From Breoghania sp. L-A4 (GTDB taxonomy: Bacteria > Pseudomonadota > Alphaproteobacteria > Rhizobiales > Stappiaceae), in contig NZ_CP031841.1 of assembly GCF_003432385.1 (NCBI RefSeq), positions 3,635,579 to 3,699,578 on the forward strand: a DNA stretch of 64,000 nucleotides, in the 5' to 3' direction. Below are positions 18,361 to 27,777 of the stretch, piece by piece (the first letter of the stretch is position 1; every line of letters starts with the position of its first letter). The translations under genes were made by a program, and so were the position numbers. The notes beneath the pieces were generated by a model that saw only the letters and a program-made list of their open reading frames with translations, did no database searches and was not told the DNA's origin.

Positions 18361-18475
18361 GGTTGTCATCCCGGCCGAAGCGCAGCGCAGAGCCGGGATC
18401 CAGACCGTGACGTCGCAGCCCGCACCCGAGTGGACAGGAAACGGCATGGATCCTCGCTTTCGCGAGGATGACGGT
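18361..18475. repeat. Palindromic element (GTCATCCCGG family)
   Basis: TTGTCATCCCGGCCGAAGCG opens the element, AGAGCCGGGATCC follows, and GGATCC...CGAGGATGAC closes it. This is the same family as at 496-626 and 4505-5135. It fills the space between the convergent cytochrome c and decarboxylase genes. Confidence 0.55.
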
Positions 18476-18503
18476 GGAGGAGCCGCGCGGTCCTGCGTCG
18501 CCC

Positions 18504-19727
18504 TCAATCCGCCATGGTCTCGATCGAGGCGAAACTTTCCGGCGCGCCCTCTTCCTCATGAAAGGCGGTTTCCACCTCGACGATGGTGTCGGGATAGAAG
18601 CCGTTGAAATGGGTGCGCAGCGCCAGTGAGTAGGCGCCGATGTGGCCGATCTCGATCCAGTCGCCCGTATCCACGGTCTCCGGCAGCCAGAACGGCCGCG
18701 ACAGGATATCGACGCTGTCGCAGGTGGCGCCGCAGACCTTGAACGGCACGATTTTCGACGGATCGCCGTTGCGCCGCCGCCGCGCGGGGTCGGGAATGTG
18801 GCGCGCCGGAAGCGTGATCTTGCCGGTCCAGCTGTCCGACAGCGACGACCAGATGCCGTCGTTGATGTAGAGACGACGGCCCTTCTTCAGCAGCACGCGC
18901 ACCACCAGCGAGATCGAACGGGCGCAGATCGCGCGTCCCGGCTCGGCCACCAGCGGCAGGCCGTCAAAGCCCCATTCGACGATGTCGCTTTTCAACGTGC
19001 GCAGAATTGCCGCGGTCGACGGCGTGGGCGGCGCCTTGCGGCGCGGATCGTGACCGTATTCGGCCGGAAATCCACCACCGAGATCGAGCCCGGCAAGCTC
19101 CACCCCTGCCCGGCCGCGCACCCAGTCGGCAGACGCCAGCGCGCGCTCGTAGGTCTCGGCCTCCTCGATCTGGCTGCCGACGTGAAAGCACAGTCCGCAT
19201 TTGAAGCCGATCCGGTCGATTCGCTGCAGAAGCTCGACCGCGTGCCCGGGCGCCGCGCCGAACTTGCGCGACAGCTCATAGGCCGCGTGTCCCTTGGTGG
19301 CGATGCGCACGAACAGCGTGATGTCGCCGGGATTGAGATCGAGCGCGCGCACGATGCGCAGAATCTTGGCGACTTCATCCTCGTGATCAAGCGCCAGCGT
19401 GCGGATGCCGTAGGTCTCCAGCGCCAGGCGAATGTCCGACTGCGCCTTCACCGGATGCATGTAGAGCATCTCCGCGTTTGGCGCCGCCGCACGCACGGCC
19501 GCGAATTCGGCCGGAGACGCCACATCGAAACAGGTGATGCCCGCCTCGGCCACGGTCTTGAGCACGAAGGGTTCGCCGTTGGTCTTCACCGCATAGGCGG
19601 TCTTGCCGGAAAAGCCCTCGACAAACGCCTTCGCGTCGCGGGTCAGCATCTTGGGGTGAAAGCAGTAAATCGACTGATCGGGTCGCAGGGCGAGCGCCAT
19701 TGCGCGAGCGCTTTCGTATAGGTCCAT
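18504..19727 (-). CDS. PLP-dependent ornithine/lysine decarboxylase, alanine-racemase fold
   Basis: This 407-residue fold-type III enzyme has the PLP lysine in TAYAVKTNGEP near residue 48, then FDVASPAE, FHVGSQ, LDLGGGFPAEYG, AEPGRAI and the active-site CDSVDIL near residue 340. It resembles the eukaryotic-type ornithine decarboxylases that make putrescine (or cadaverine from lysine). Diaminopimelate decarboxylase is less likely, because the motifs around AVKTN and CDSVD are of the ODC type. The gene stands alone and the polyamine product would be cytoplasmic. Confidence 0.85.
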   Translation of the reverse strand: MDLYESARAMALALRPDQSIYCFHPKMLTRDAKAFVEGFSGKTAYAVKTNGEPFVLKTVAEAGITCFDVASPAEFAAVRAAAPNAEMLYMHPVKAQSDIRLALETYGIRTLALDHEDEVAKILRIVRALDLNPGDITLFVRIATKGHAAYELSRKFGAAPGHAVELLQRIDRIGFKCGLCFHVGSQIEEAETYERALASADWVRGRAGVELAGLDLGGGFPAEYGHDPRRKAPPTPSTAAILRTLKSDIVEWGFDGLPLVAEPGRAICARSISLVVRVLLKKGRRLYINDGIWSSLSDSWTGKITLPARHIPDPARRRRNGDPSKIVPFKVCGATCDSVDILSRPFWLPETVDTGDWIEIGHIGAYSLALRTHFNGFYPDTIVEVETAFHEEEGAPESFASIETMAD

Positions 19728-19907
19728 CGGTCGCCTTTCACTGTTTGACCCGGAATCGGCAGTCGTCCGCAGGATGACAGCCGGGACGGCACGTCACAAC
19801 CACCGCATTTCGGGAGAGGCGGGCACGTCCACAAGCGTGCCCGTTCACGTTTGAACGAAAGGTTTTTTCGCTACTCTGCGGACGTTGTTTTAGAGGGACG
19901 ACATGGG

Positions 19908-20560
19908 ATGAAGACATTTCAGCTTGTTATTGCATCGATACTCACCACGCTCACGCGAGCGCACAGGACGCCACGCCTCAGGACTCGCCGATCGGCACCG
20001 GGATCTACTGCGACGACACCGAACGCTATGCGCTTTGCACGTCGGCGAAATGCATTCCGGATCCGCGGGCACCGGATCTCAGGGCCATCTGCACATGCGA
20101 AGTCACCACGGGGCCCAATTTCGGAACAATCGCCTGCGACGCGCGCAAGCCGAGGACACTGCCCGACGGGACCGTCAAGATCAGATCCGAATATTCCTTC
20201 GGCCAGGCGGCGGTGAAACCGGTCATGGCATGCCCTTCGGGGAAGTCATGGACCGACTGTCTCGACAAGCCGTGCACGGTCGATCCGTCGGATCCGCTCA
20301 AGGCGATCTGCGCCTGCGCGATCCAGCAAACCGGCGCATTCGTAACCTATGGCGGCGGCTGCAACACCCTCACTTGCGACACGGCGTTCTGGTCGGCCGC
20401 GACGCCCGCGGCCTTCGTCCAGGGCACCACCATGCTGATCGAGGAACTCGGTCTCGCGAAAAGCCCTGTTGCGTTTTGTCCGGCGGTCGCAAGGACGCTT
20501 CAGTCGCAGCCCGGCGGCCTGCCGTCCCAATTCAGCGACTGGATCAACGCCCGTCAGTGA
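19908..20560 (+). CDS. Cysteine-rich exported protein with internal duplication, frameshifted
   Basis: I do not recognise the family. The start is ATG 19908 (MKTFQLVIASILTTLT, a signal peptide). The mature protein (AQDATPQDSPIG onward) is in the -1 frame, and one G near 19955 would join them as LTASAQDA, giving 217 residues. The mature part has about 14 cysteines and two tandem copies of a pattern: C, four residues, KC or PC, then xDP, AIC or ICxC and a later C (for example CTSAKCIPDP...AICTC and CLDKPCTVDP...AICAC). It is likely a disulfide-bonded periplasmic or secreted protein. It overlaps the last bases of the convergent extensin-like gene. Confidence 0.6.
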
Positions 20561-21861
20561 CAGATCCTGTAGGTACAGGTCTTGCCGTGACAGCCGACGT
20601 CGAGATGCAGGTGATCCTGATGATAGGCGTCGCCATCGGGGCTGAGGACGGTGGTGAACCGGTCGCAGGCCTGCTTGCGCACCTGCGCGAGGAACTTGCG
20701 CTCATCCGCCTCGCCGTGCCATCCGGCCTTCACCGTCACCACGCGGCCGTCGCCGAGCGTGAACGCGGAAATGTCGATGGCGTTGCCGCGGCCATGCTCG
20801 GAGAGCTTGCCGTCGGGCAGGTTGTTGCGCCTGCGGCACACAAAGGACGAAGCCACCCGGAGTTGCTTCAGCGAGGTGCCGAAAATTTCACGGACCGCGG
20901 GGCGAACGACCTCGCGCACCCAGGCGGCCACCGTCTCGGCCATTTCGCAATCCAGCACGGCCTGCGGCGAGAAGGTCACCACCGAATCTTTCCCCATGTC
21001 CTTGAGCGCCACGGGCCGCGGCACCTGGCAGGACAGATCGCCCGGCTCGGGCTGATCCATCCGCTCGACACGGGCATTGATGATCCGGCAAACCGCAATC
21101 TTCTTCTGATCCGTCACGGGCGCCACCGGCGTCGTACCGGCCGGCACGGCTTTCAAGGCGGGCTTTTTCACCCCCGGCGCGCGTCCGGCAACAGAGCTGT
21201 CGGGCTTGGCGAGAGGTCTTGCCGCGCCTTTTCCGTCGGGTTTACCGGTGGGGAGCGGTCCGCCAGGCAGGGGTTTCAACACCGGCGCGGACTCCCGGGG
21301 CTCGACCGACTGCGGACCGAGCCGCTCGGCGTTCTCCTGAACAGCGGCGTCCGAAGAAGCCCCCGAGGCGCCGGATGGCTGCTCGGGCGCCTCGGGAGCC
21401 CGGTCGTTCCCGGGCTCCTTCGGGCTCTCCTGAGCCTGCGGAATTTCCGGCGTCTCTGGGGTATCAGGCGCCTGGGAGGCATCCGGGGTCCCGGGGGCGT
21501 CGGGCGTCACGGGTCCGATCGAGGCGTCGGGCGCATCCGCCTCCGCCGGAGTCTCAGGGCCCGCGGTCGGTCCATCGTCCTCGGCGGGTCTTGCCGCCGG
21601 CACCGGAGCGGGTTCCCCCGATCGAACGACCGGGCGCTTTTTCTTCGGCGCGACGCGTTGGGCCTTGGATGTCCCGGGAGATTTGCGATTGGGATCGACC
21701 TTGTCGAGAATTGCATTGCCGCCGCGCCCAAGCGCCCTCTGGACGTCCCAGGGGGACAACGGACCGGCCATGGCGTGGGGTGCGCCGGCCGCCAGAAGAA
21801 AGGCGATCAGCAGTGCGGCAAGGGCCAGGGTTGAGGCAGTCGTCGCGGTGCGGTGTGTCAT
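20554..21861 (-). CDS. Extensin-like C-terminal domain protein
   Basis: This 435-residue exported protein starts at ATG 21861 (MTHRTATTASTLALAALLIA, signal peptide or anchor). A long Pro/Ala/Glu-rich linker runs to about residue 230. The C-terminal domain has the extensin-like signature: paired cysteines, SEHGRGNAIDISAFTLGDGR, and YHQDHLHLDVGC near the end. The His/Asp pattern resembles metal-dependent peptidases of the D-Ala-D-Ala carboxypeptidase/VanY type, so a cell-wall role is plausible but unproven. A longer in-frame start at 21966 would put basic residues before the signal peptide and is less likely. Confidence 0.82.
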   Translation of the reverse strand: MTHRTATTASTLALAALLIAFLLAAGAPHAMAGPLSPWDVQRALGRGGNAILDKVDPNRKSPGTSKAQRVAPKKKRPVVRSGEPAPVPAARPAEDDGPTAGPETPAEADAPDASIGPVTPDAPGTPDASQAPDTPETPEIPQAQESPKEPGNDRAPEAPEQPSGASGASSDAAVQENAERLGPQSVEPRESAPVLKPLPGGPLPTGKPDGKGAARPLAKPDSSVAGRAPGVKKPALKAVPAGTTPVAPVTDQKKIAVCRIINARVERMDQPEPGDLSCQVPRPVALKDMGKDSVVTFSPQAVLDCEMAETVAAWVREVVRPAVREIFGTSLKQLRVASSFVCRRRNNLPDGKLSEHGRGNAIDISAFTLGDGRVVTVKAGWHGEADERKFLAQVRKQACDRFTTVLSPDGDAYHQDHLHLDVGCHGKTCTYRICH

Positions 21862-21929
21862 GTCGTATCTGATGTTCCGGTTGCCTGGTTTCGGCGCTAT
21901 CATCTTTATCTCGCTGCAGGAAACAAACG

Positions 21930-22556
21930 ATGACACTCGAACTCTACACCGCTTATGTGCTTGCAACCCTCTTGGTTCTCGCGATTCCCGGCCCGACCAT
22001 CATGCTGGTCGTCAGCTATGCGCTCTCGCACGGAAGACGCTCGGCTCTGGCGACCGTGACGGGCGTGGCCCTGGGCGACGCCACCGCCGCCTCGCTCTCG
22101 CTCCTCGGCCTCGGCGCGCTGCTTGCCACCTCGGCCATGCTGTTCTCGGCGCTCAAGTGGATCGGCGCCGCCTACCTCGTGTGGCTGGGAGTCAAACTCT
22201 GGCGGAGCAAACCGGTTCCATTGGGAACGCATGACCTTTCCGTCCGCAGCAGCCGGACGATCGTGCTGCACGCCTGGATCGTCACAGCGCTGAACCCCAA
22301 GGGGATCGCGTTTTTCATCGCCTTCCTGCCGCATTTCATCGCGCCCGGCGCGCCCATTGCGCCGCAGCTTGTGCTGATGGGTGTGACCTTCGTGGTCCTC
22401 GCCATCATCAACGCACTGGCCTACGCCTGGCTTGCCTCCGCTGTGCGCACGCAGGTGAAAAAGCCCGCCACCATGCAGATCATCAACCGGGTCGGCGGAA
22501 GCGTTCTCATCGGCGCCGGCCTCATGACCGCGATGGTGCGCCGCGCGAGCGCCTGA
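21930..22556 (+). CDS. LysE/RhtB-family amino-acid exporter
   Basis: This 208-residue inner-membrane protein has the LysE-family N-terminus (LLVLAIPGPTIMLVVSYALS) and six hydrophobic segments, with HAWIVTALNPKGIAFFIAFL in the middle. Members export amino acids such as lysine, homoserine or threonine. It is divergent from the extensin-like gene with about 70 bp between starts. AGGA lies just before the ATG. Confidence 0.9.
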   Translation: MTLELYTAYVLATLLVLAIPGPTIMLVVSYALSHGRRSALATVTGVALGDATAASLSLLGLGALLATSAMLFSALKWIGAAYLVWLGVKLWRSKPVPLGTHDLSVRSSRTIVLHAWIVTALNPKGIAFFIAFLPHFIAPGAPIAPQLVLMGVTFVVLAIINALAYAWLASAVRTQVKKPATMQIINRVGGSVLIGAGLMTAMVRRASA

Positions 22557-22577
22557 ATTAAGGCGTTCACGCGAGAT

Positions 22578-23576
22578 TTACGGCACCAGCACGGCGGCGC
22601 CGGACAGGCGCCCCTCACGCAGATTGGCCAGCGCCTCGTTGGCCCGCTCAAGCGGATATTCGATGACCTCGGTGCGCACGCCGGCCCGGGCCGCCAGGGG
22701 CAGAAACTCCAGCCCGTCGCGCCGCGTAAGATTGGCGACCGACCGGATCACCCGTTCCTCCCATAGATCGCGATAGGGAAACGACGGAATATCCGACATG
22801 TGAATGCCGCCGCAAACCACGGTGCCGCCCTTTTTGACCCGGCGCAGAGCCTCGGGCACCAGCGCGCCGACGGGCGCGAAAATCAGCGCCGCATCGAGCG
22901 GCTCCGGCGGCGCCTCGCCTGAATCGCCCGCCCAGGCGCATCCCATGGACCGGGCGAAGGCCTGAGCCTGCGTGTCGCCGGGACGGGTGAAGGCATGAAC
23001 CGTGCGCCCCTGAAAGCGCGCCACCTGCGCCACGATATGGGCCGCGGCGCCAAAACCGTAGATGCCGATCACCGCCCCGTCCCCCGCCATCTTGAGACTG
23101 CGGTGGCCGATCAGCCCCGCGCACAAAAGCGGCGCGGCCTCAACATCGGTATAGGCATCCGGCAAAGGAAAACAGTAGCCGGCGTCCGCCAGCATATGCG
23201 AGGCATAGCCGCCGTCGACCGTATAGCCGGTGAACAGCGGTGCATCGCACAGGTTCTCGCGCTCCGACGCGCAATAGGGGCAGGCGCCGCACGTGTGGCC
23301 CAGCCAGGGCACGCCGACGCGCATGCCGCGTTTAAGATCCGTGACGCCCAGCCCGAGCGCCGCGACCCGGCCCACCACTTCGTGTCCGGGCACGATCGGC
23401 AAGGGACAGTCGGGCAACTCCCCGTCCACCACGTGCAGATCCGTGCGGCAGACACCGCAGGCCGCGATTTCAACGAGCACCTGCCCCGGGCCGGGCACCG
23501 GGACCGGCCTCTCCCGCGGCACCAGCGGTTCACAGGCCCGCTCCAGCACCATCGCCCGCATGCCCCTTTGCATCAT
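22578..23576 (-). CDS. Zinc-dependent alcohol dehydrogenase (MDR family)
   Basis: This 332-residue protein has the medium-chain dehydrogenase pattern: catalytic-zinc residues in CGVCRTDLHVVDGEL and PGHEVVGRV, the structural-zinc cysteine set CGACPYCASERENLC, and a nucleotide-binding GIYGFGAAAHIVAQVA region. It oxidises a primary or secondary alcohol with NAD(P). I chose the first of two adjacent ATGs (23576), preceded by AAGGAG. An upstream in-frame start at 23609 would add eleven residues. The substrate is unknown and no partner genes are adjacent. Confidence 0.88.
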   Translation of the reverse strand: MMQRGMRAMVLERACEPLVPRERPVPVPGPGQVLVEIAACGVCRTDLHVVDGELPDCPLPIVPGHEVVGRVAALGLGVTDLKRGMRVGVPWLGHTCGACPYCASERENLCDAPLFTGYTVDGGYASHMLADAGYCFPLPDAYTDVEAAPLLCAGLIGHRSLKMAGDGAVIGIYGFGAAAHIVAQVARFQGRTVHAFTRPGDTQAQAFARSMGCAWAGDSGEAPPEPLDAALIFAPVGALVPEALRRVKKGGTVVCGGIHMSDIPSFPYRDLWEERVIRSVANLTRRDGLEFLPLAARAGVRTEVIEYPLERANEALANLREGRLSGAAVLVP

Positions 23577-23778
23577 GCCGCTCCTTGTACTCTCCGCCCC
23601 CGTCAGCATCGGCCAGCCGCGCCCGCGTGACCTTGCGCGCGATCAAACACGGCGCGCGCGCCATTCATTTGCCGGCGACACAATTTACATCAATCCCGCC
23701 ACCGCTATGATGGTCCCACACGGTGCACATGCGGCAGGTGCGCCAGAGCAATCAGGAATCGCGGGCGGAAGAAGCGCA

Positions 23779-24734
23779 ATGGCAGATACACCTGAGCCCC
23801 CCAAATCCGGTTCCGGCAATGGAGCGGATGACCTGCGCGACGAGCCGCACCACCGGCTCGCGGAAATGCGCCATGATCCGAACGCCATCCACCATCTCTT
23901 CGAGACCGGCGAATATCCCTACGCCACGAAGATGCGCCGCAAGGTCTATGAGGCGCGCAAGGAAAAGCTGCAGGTAGAACTGCTGAAGGCGCAGAGGTGG
24001 ATCCAGGAATCGGGCGAGCGTGTTCTGATCCTCTTCGAAGGCCGCGATGCCGCCGGCAAGGGCGGGACCATCAAGCGTTTCATGGAGCATCTCAATCCAC
24101 GCGGCGCCAACGTTGTCGCCCTGCCCAAACCCACAGAGCGCGAACGCAGTCAGTGGTACTTCCAGCGCTATGTCGAACATCTGCCGGCGGGGGCGAAATG
24201 GTGCTGTTCGATCGCTCCTGGTACAACCGCGCCGGCGTCGAGCGGGTGATGAATTTTTGCGAGCCCGGCGAGTACCTCGAATTCATGCGCCAGTGCCCGG
24301 ACTTCGAGCGCATGCTGGTTCGCGACGGCATCCACCTGTTCAAATACTGGTTCTCGATCACCCAGGACGAGCAGCACCGCCGTTTCAACGCCCGCGAAAC
24401 CGACCCTCTGAAACAGTGGAAACTTTCGCCGATCGATCTCGCGTCACTGAGCAAATGGGACGACTACACCGAGGCCAAGGAGGCGATGTTCTTCTACACC
24501 GACACCGCCGACGCGCCCTGGACCGTGATCAAGGCGAACGACAAGAAACGCGCCCGCCTGAACTGCATGGCGCATTTCCTCAACGCCCTTCCCTACCCCG
24601 ACAAATCTGTCTCCGTCGTCGGCAAGCCCGACCCTCTGATCGTCGGCACGACGCAGCATATCATCAGCCACGACACCCATATTCTGGGCAAACGCCTGCA
24701 TCCCGAACAAAAAAGCGAGGCAGCGGAGGCCTAG
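23779..24734 (+). CDS. ppk2: Polyphosphate kinase 2, frameshifted
   Basis: PPK2 enzymes transfer phosphate between polyphosphate and nucleotides in the cytoplasm. Walker A (LFEGRDAAGKGGTIKRF) lies near residue 95 and Walker B (FDRSWYNRAGVE) near 145, as in the family. The reading frame breaks between them: the run of five G at 24189-24193 needs a sixth, giving EHLPAGGEMVLFDRSWYNRA and 318 residues in all, the family length. As given, the first part ends early at 24249. The start is ATG 23779. Confidence 0.85.
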
Positions 24735-24776
24735 ACTCTGGCCCCTCAGGTCATGGATCCACGACCAGAACCGGGG

Positions 24777-25487
24777 TCAGATCGAACGCTGGTTGACCCG
24801 CTCCGAAAGCTTTGCCGCGCTTTCCTTGCGTTCCGAATAGCGCTCGACCAGATAGTCCGAGCGGCCACGCAGCAGCAGCGTGAACTTGACCAGTTCCTCC
24901 ATCACGTCGACGACGCGATCATAATAGCTGGAGGGCTTCATCCGGCCGTCCTCATCGAACTCCAGATAGGCTTTGGCAACAGACGACTGATTGGGGATCG
25001 TCACCATGCGCATCCATCGGCCGAGCACGCGAAGCTGGCTGACGGCGTTGAAGGACTGCGAGCCGCCGCAAACCTGCATCACCGCCAGCACCTTGCCCTG
25101 GGTCGGCCGCACCGCGCCGAGCGCCAGCGGAATCCAGTCGATCTGCGACTTCATGATGCCGGTCATCGCGCCGTGGCGCTCGGGCGAGCACCAGACCTGC
25201 GCCTCGGACCACATCACCAGCTCACGCAGCTCCTGAACCTTGGGATGATCGGCAGGCGCATCATCGGGCAGCGGCAGGCCCGAGGGATCGAAATGCCGCG
25301 TCTCCGCGCCGAAGCGGCGCAGCACCCGCGCCGCTTCCTCGTTCAGCAGCCGGCTGTAGGAGCGTTCGCGCAACGAACCGTGCAGCAGCAGAACGCGCGG
25401 CTTGTGGGCGATCTCCGGCGCGCTGAACAACCGGTCCTCATCGATTTCCCGGAAGCAGGCGTCGTCGATATTCGGCGTGTCGCCCAT
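24777..25487 (-). CDS. arsH: ArsH, NADPH-dependent FMN reductase
   Basis: This 236-residue flavodoxin-fold protein carries the ArsH signatures: [16 protein letters not shown] (flavin phosphate loop) near residue 33 and [20 protein letters not shown] near 100. ArsH oxidises trivalent organoarsenicals and reduces quinones or metals. The ATG at 25487 lies 4 bp after the arsC stop, so the pair is coupled. A start at 25511 would overlap arsC and is less natural. Confidence 0.92.
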   Translation of the reverse strand: MGDTPNIDDACFREIDEDRLFSAPEIAHKPRVLLLHGSLRERSYSRLLNEEAARVLRRFGAETRHFDPSGLPLPDDAPADHPKVQELRELVMWSEAQVWCSPERHGAMTGIMKSQIDWIPLALGAVRPTQGKVLAVMQVCGGSQSFNAVSQLRVLGRWMRMVTIPNQSSVAKAYLEFDEDGRMKPSSYYDRVVDVMEELVKFTLLLRGRSDYLVERYSERKESAAKLSERVNQRSI

Positions 25488-25491
25488 GCGC

Positions 25492-25908
25492 TCAGTCACG
25501 CGGGGCACCATCCACCGAGACGACCTCGCCGTCTTCCTTGACGAAACGCCCGATCGGCGCTTCCAGAATTTCCAGAACCACTTCGGACGGCCGGCACAGC
25601 CGCGTGCCCTTGCCTGTCACGACAAAGGGGCGGTTGATCAGGATCGGCTGGGCCATCATGAAGTCGATCAGCTCATTGTCCGACCACTTGGGGTCATCGA
25701 GACCGAGCGCGTCATAGGGCGTGCCCTTGCGCCGCAGAGCGTCGCGCACGGAGAGCCCGCTCTCATTGATCAGCCGCACCAGATCCTCCCGCGCCGGCGG
25801 GGTCACCAGATATTCGATGACGCGCGGCTCCTCCCCGGCGGCGCGGATCATCGCAAGCGTGTTGCGCGAGGTGCCGCAGGCGGGGTTGTGATAGATCGTC
25901 GTCGCCAT
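25492..25908 (-). CDS. arsC: Arsenate reductase ArsC, glutaredoxin-linked type
   Basis: This 138-residue protein of the ArsC/Spx fold has the catalytic cysteine in [12 protein letters not shown] at the N-terminus and the conserved [20 protein letters not shown] segment. It reduces arsenate to arsenite using glutathione/glutaredoxin. It is the second gene of arsR-arsC-arsH. Arsenite would still have to leave the cell, but no acr3, arsB or aqpS gene is present in this operon. Confidence 0.93.
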   Translation of the reverse strand: MATTIYHNPACGTSRNTLAMIRAAGEEPRVIEYLVTPPAREDLVRLINESGLSVRDALRRKGTPYDALGLDDPKWSDNELIDFMMAQPILINRPFVVTGKGTRLCRPSEVVLEILEAPIGRFVKEDGEVVSVDGAPRD

Positions 25909-25978
25909 GAAGGCTCCTTGGTTGAGTGGGGGTCAGGATGCAGGCGATGTCCTGCGCAGTCGTTCTCCGGAACGGCGG

Positions 25979-26362
25979 TCATGCCGGTTCCTCCGCCGCC
26001 ACGCTTGCCTTGCCCGGCTCCCCGGTCTCTGTCTCACACGCGGAGCACAACGCGGCGAGATCGCCGCAGATTTGCGGATGACCGCCACAGCAATCCTCGG
26101 TCAGGAACATCAAAAGCGCGCGTATCCGGGCGTAGTCGACCGCGTAGACGATATTGCGCCCGCGGCGCGTCGCGCCGAGCAAGCCGGAGCGCTCCAGTGT
26201 CGCGAGATGAAACGACATTCGCGTCGGCGGCACGTCCAGCCGCTCCGCGATCTCGCCCGACGGCAATCCCTCCGGCCCGGTCGTCACCAGCAGGCGAAAG
26301 GCCCTGAGGCGGTCGTCGTGGGCGAGCGCCGTGAGCGCGGATACGGCATGAGCATCGTTCAT
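25979..26362 (-). CDS. arsR: ArsR-family arsenic-responsive repressor
   Basis: This 127-residue winged-helix protein has the ArsR recognition region (LPSGEIAERLDVPPTRMSFH). Its C-terminal half carries cysteines in CCGGHPQICGDLAALCSAC, which could form the As(III) site, a layout different from the classical CVC of helix 4. It is the first gene of the ars operon. The AT-rich stretch just upstream (26374-26400) is the likely promoter and operator, although I see only a weak inverted repeat there (TTGGA/TTCAA). Confidence 0.88.
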   Translation of the reverse strand: MNDAHAVSALTALAHDDRLRAFRLLVTTGPEGLPSGEIAERLDVPPTRMSFHLATLERSGLLGATRRGRNIVYAVDYARIRALLMFLTEDCCGGHPQICGDLAALCSACETETGEPGKASVAAEEPA

Positions 26363-26749
26363 GCCACGATCCTACAAGGATATTTGGAGCGTTTCAATAA
26401 AAGATGCGGATTGGCGGCAGATATGAGCGTGGAGGACCGATCAGGGCACCTCCCGAGACCGCAGAGCCGGGCCAGCGGTTGCGCATCCCACGGCGATAGA
26501 TCAAGCTCGGCCGAAAGCAACGGATCCGGGACAGTTCCATATAAGAAAAGTACGATCAGGCGCACAAACAAGAGTTGAAAAACTATAGTCCTGATTGGAA
26601 CTGAACGCTTAAATGGAAACACATCAACGGAAAATGGCTGAGAAGAGAGCGCACGCGCTGCAGAACCAAGGGAACTGAAAGAGCTCTTCCGGAAGTTCGA
26701 GATTCCACCAGGATGCTGAAACGCGCCTCATTTAAGAGCAATATTGGAA
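26363..26749. other. AT-rich intergenic region before the sulfotransferase
   Basis: Base composition drops sharply here compared with the DNA to the left. I see no gene, RNA or repeat I can support. A minus-strand open frame at 26359-26622 begins with a hydrophobic stretch but has no family features. The region probably belongs to the same foreign island as the sulfotransferase gene. Confidence 0.5.
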
Positions 26750-27553
26750 ATGAAACCGAAATTCATACTTGGCGTAGGGGCCCAGAGAGCCGGGACTACT
26801 TGGCTCCACAAAGCCCTGATGGCGCAAAGCAATGTCAATATGGGATTTACAAAGGAATACCATATCTGGGATGCGAAATTTAGTCTCCTGGGCCAAGAAT
26901 TTCAATCCAAGCCAATCAAACCTGATAATTCTTCCGCAGCACTTCGCAGATTAATGCAGGCCGATCACGATATTTACGGCGCATATTTTAAGGGGCTCAT
27001 TGATAACGATGTCAATGTGACGGGTGACATTACGCCATCTTATTCGTATCTGAGTTCTGAGGATTTCGGGCACATCAAGAATGTGCTCGAAAGGCACGGA
27101 TTTGATGTCAAAGTAATATTTTTGCTACGCGAACCGGTAGAGAGGCTCTGGTCAGCTTTACGGCTGTCAAAGCGGATCGCAGAACACAAAAGTGAGACAA
27201 TTTCTGACGATCAATTAACTGAAACGGTCCTGATCGCCGTCGATCATCCACAGCAAATCAGCCGATCCGATTATATTTCAACGATGAACAATCTGGAATC
27301 TGTCTTTGACACGCATCAGATACATTATTCTCTGTTCGAAAATCTGTTTACTGAGCGATCGGTTGAAAGACTTGAAGGTTTCTTGGAGATTGAATTGAGA
27401 GATATTGATCTTGATGAAAAAATCAATGCCTCCCCTCAGGTTGATCTCCCACCAGGCATTAGAGAAATCATCAAAACCAAATTTGTGGATCAGTACGTCG
27501 AATGCCAGAGACGGTTTCCGATTACAAATGTCTTATGGCCCAATTGCCCCTAG
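26750..27553 (+). CDS. Sulfotransferase-family protein on a low-GC island
   Basis: This 267-residue protein begins with the sulfotransferase 5'-phosphosulfate loop (GVGAQRAGTTWLHKAL) and has the 3'-phosphate-binding segment VIFLLREPVERLWSALRLSK near residue 125. Such enzymes move a sulfuryl group from PAPS to a sugar, lipid or other acceptor, often on surface glycans. The ATG at 26750 puts the motif at residue 8. The gene is far more AT-rich than its neighbours and uses different codons, so recent transfer is likely. No glycan genes are adjacent. Confidence 0.85.
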   Translation: MKPKFILGVGAQRAGTTWLHKALMAQSNVNMGFTKEYHIWDAKFSLLGQEFQSKPIKPDNSSAALRRLMQADHDIYGAYFKGLIDNDVNVTGDITPSYSYLSSEDFGHIKNVLERHGFDVKVIFLLREPVERLWSALRLSKRIAEHKSETISDDQLTETVLIAVDHPQQISRSDYISTMNNLESVFDTHQIHYSLFENLFTERSVERLEGFLEIELRDIDLDEKINASPQVDLPPGIREIIKTKFVDQYVECQRRFPITNVLWPNCP

Positions 27554-27777
27554 TTGCTTCGGATAGCCGTTAATGAGCGCGTAAAATGTCAGTCAGAAAA
27601 GCCGAAAGGCGTTTTCCGCGAGCTGTTACAAGAACGTATCCATAAAGCACACCCAAAGCGAAGCGTTCGCAGAGCCCGTTTGGAAAATCAGTTTGCCGGG
27701 CCTTCACGGCGGTGCGCCTCGTGATTCAAGCTCTGAATGTGGACAGAGCGAAGCCGTGGGCGAATGGCCGGGGTCGC
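27554..27777. other. Gene-free stretch between sulfotransferase and IS remnant
   Basis: No coding sequence is supported. A small imperfect hairpin (AAAAGCC, GAAA loop, GGCGTTTT) lies at about 27596-27615 and could end the sulfotransferase transcript. GC content climbs back towards the window average at its right end. Confidence 0.4.

Noticed and set aside
19924-21834. A 636-codon plus-strand frame spanning the extensin-like gene
   Set aside because: It is antisense to the extensin-like gene, whose motifs are clear, and overlaps the cysteine-rich protein frame out of phase.
26359-26622. Minus-strand open frame with hydrophobic start before arsR
   Set aside because: It overlaps the arsR promoter region and start, has no ribosome-binding site and no recognisable features.
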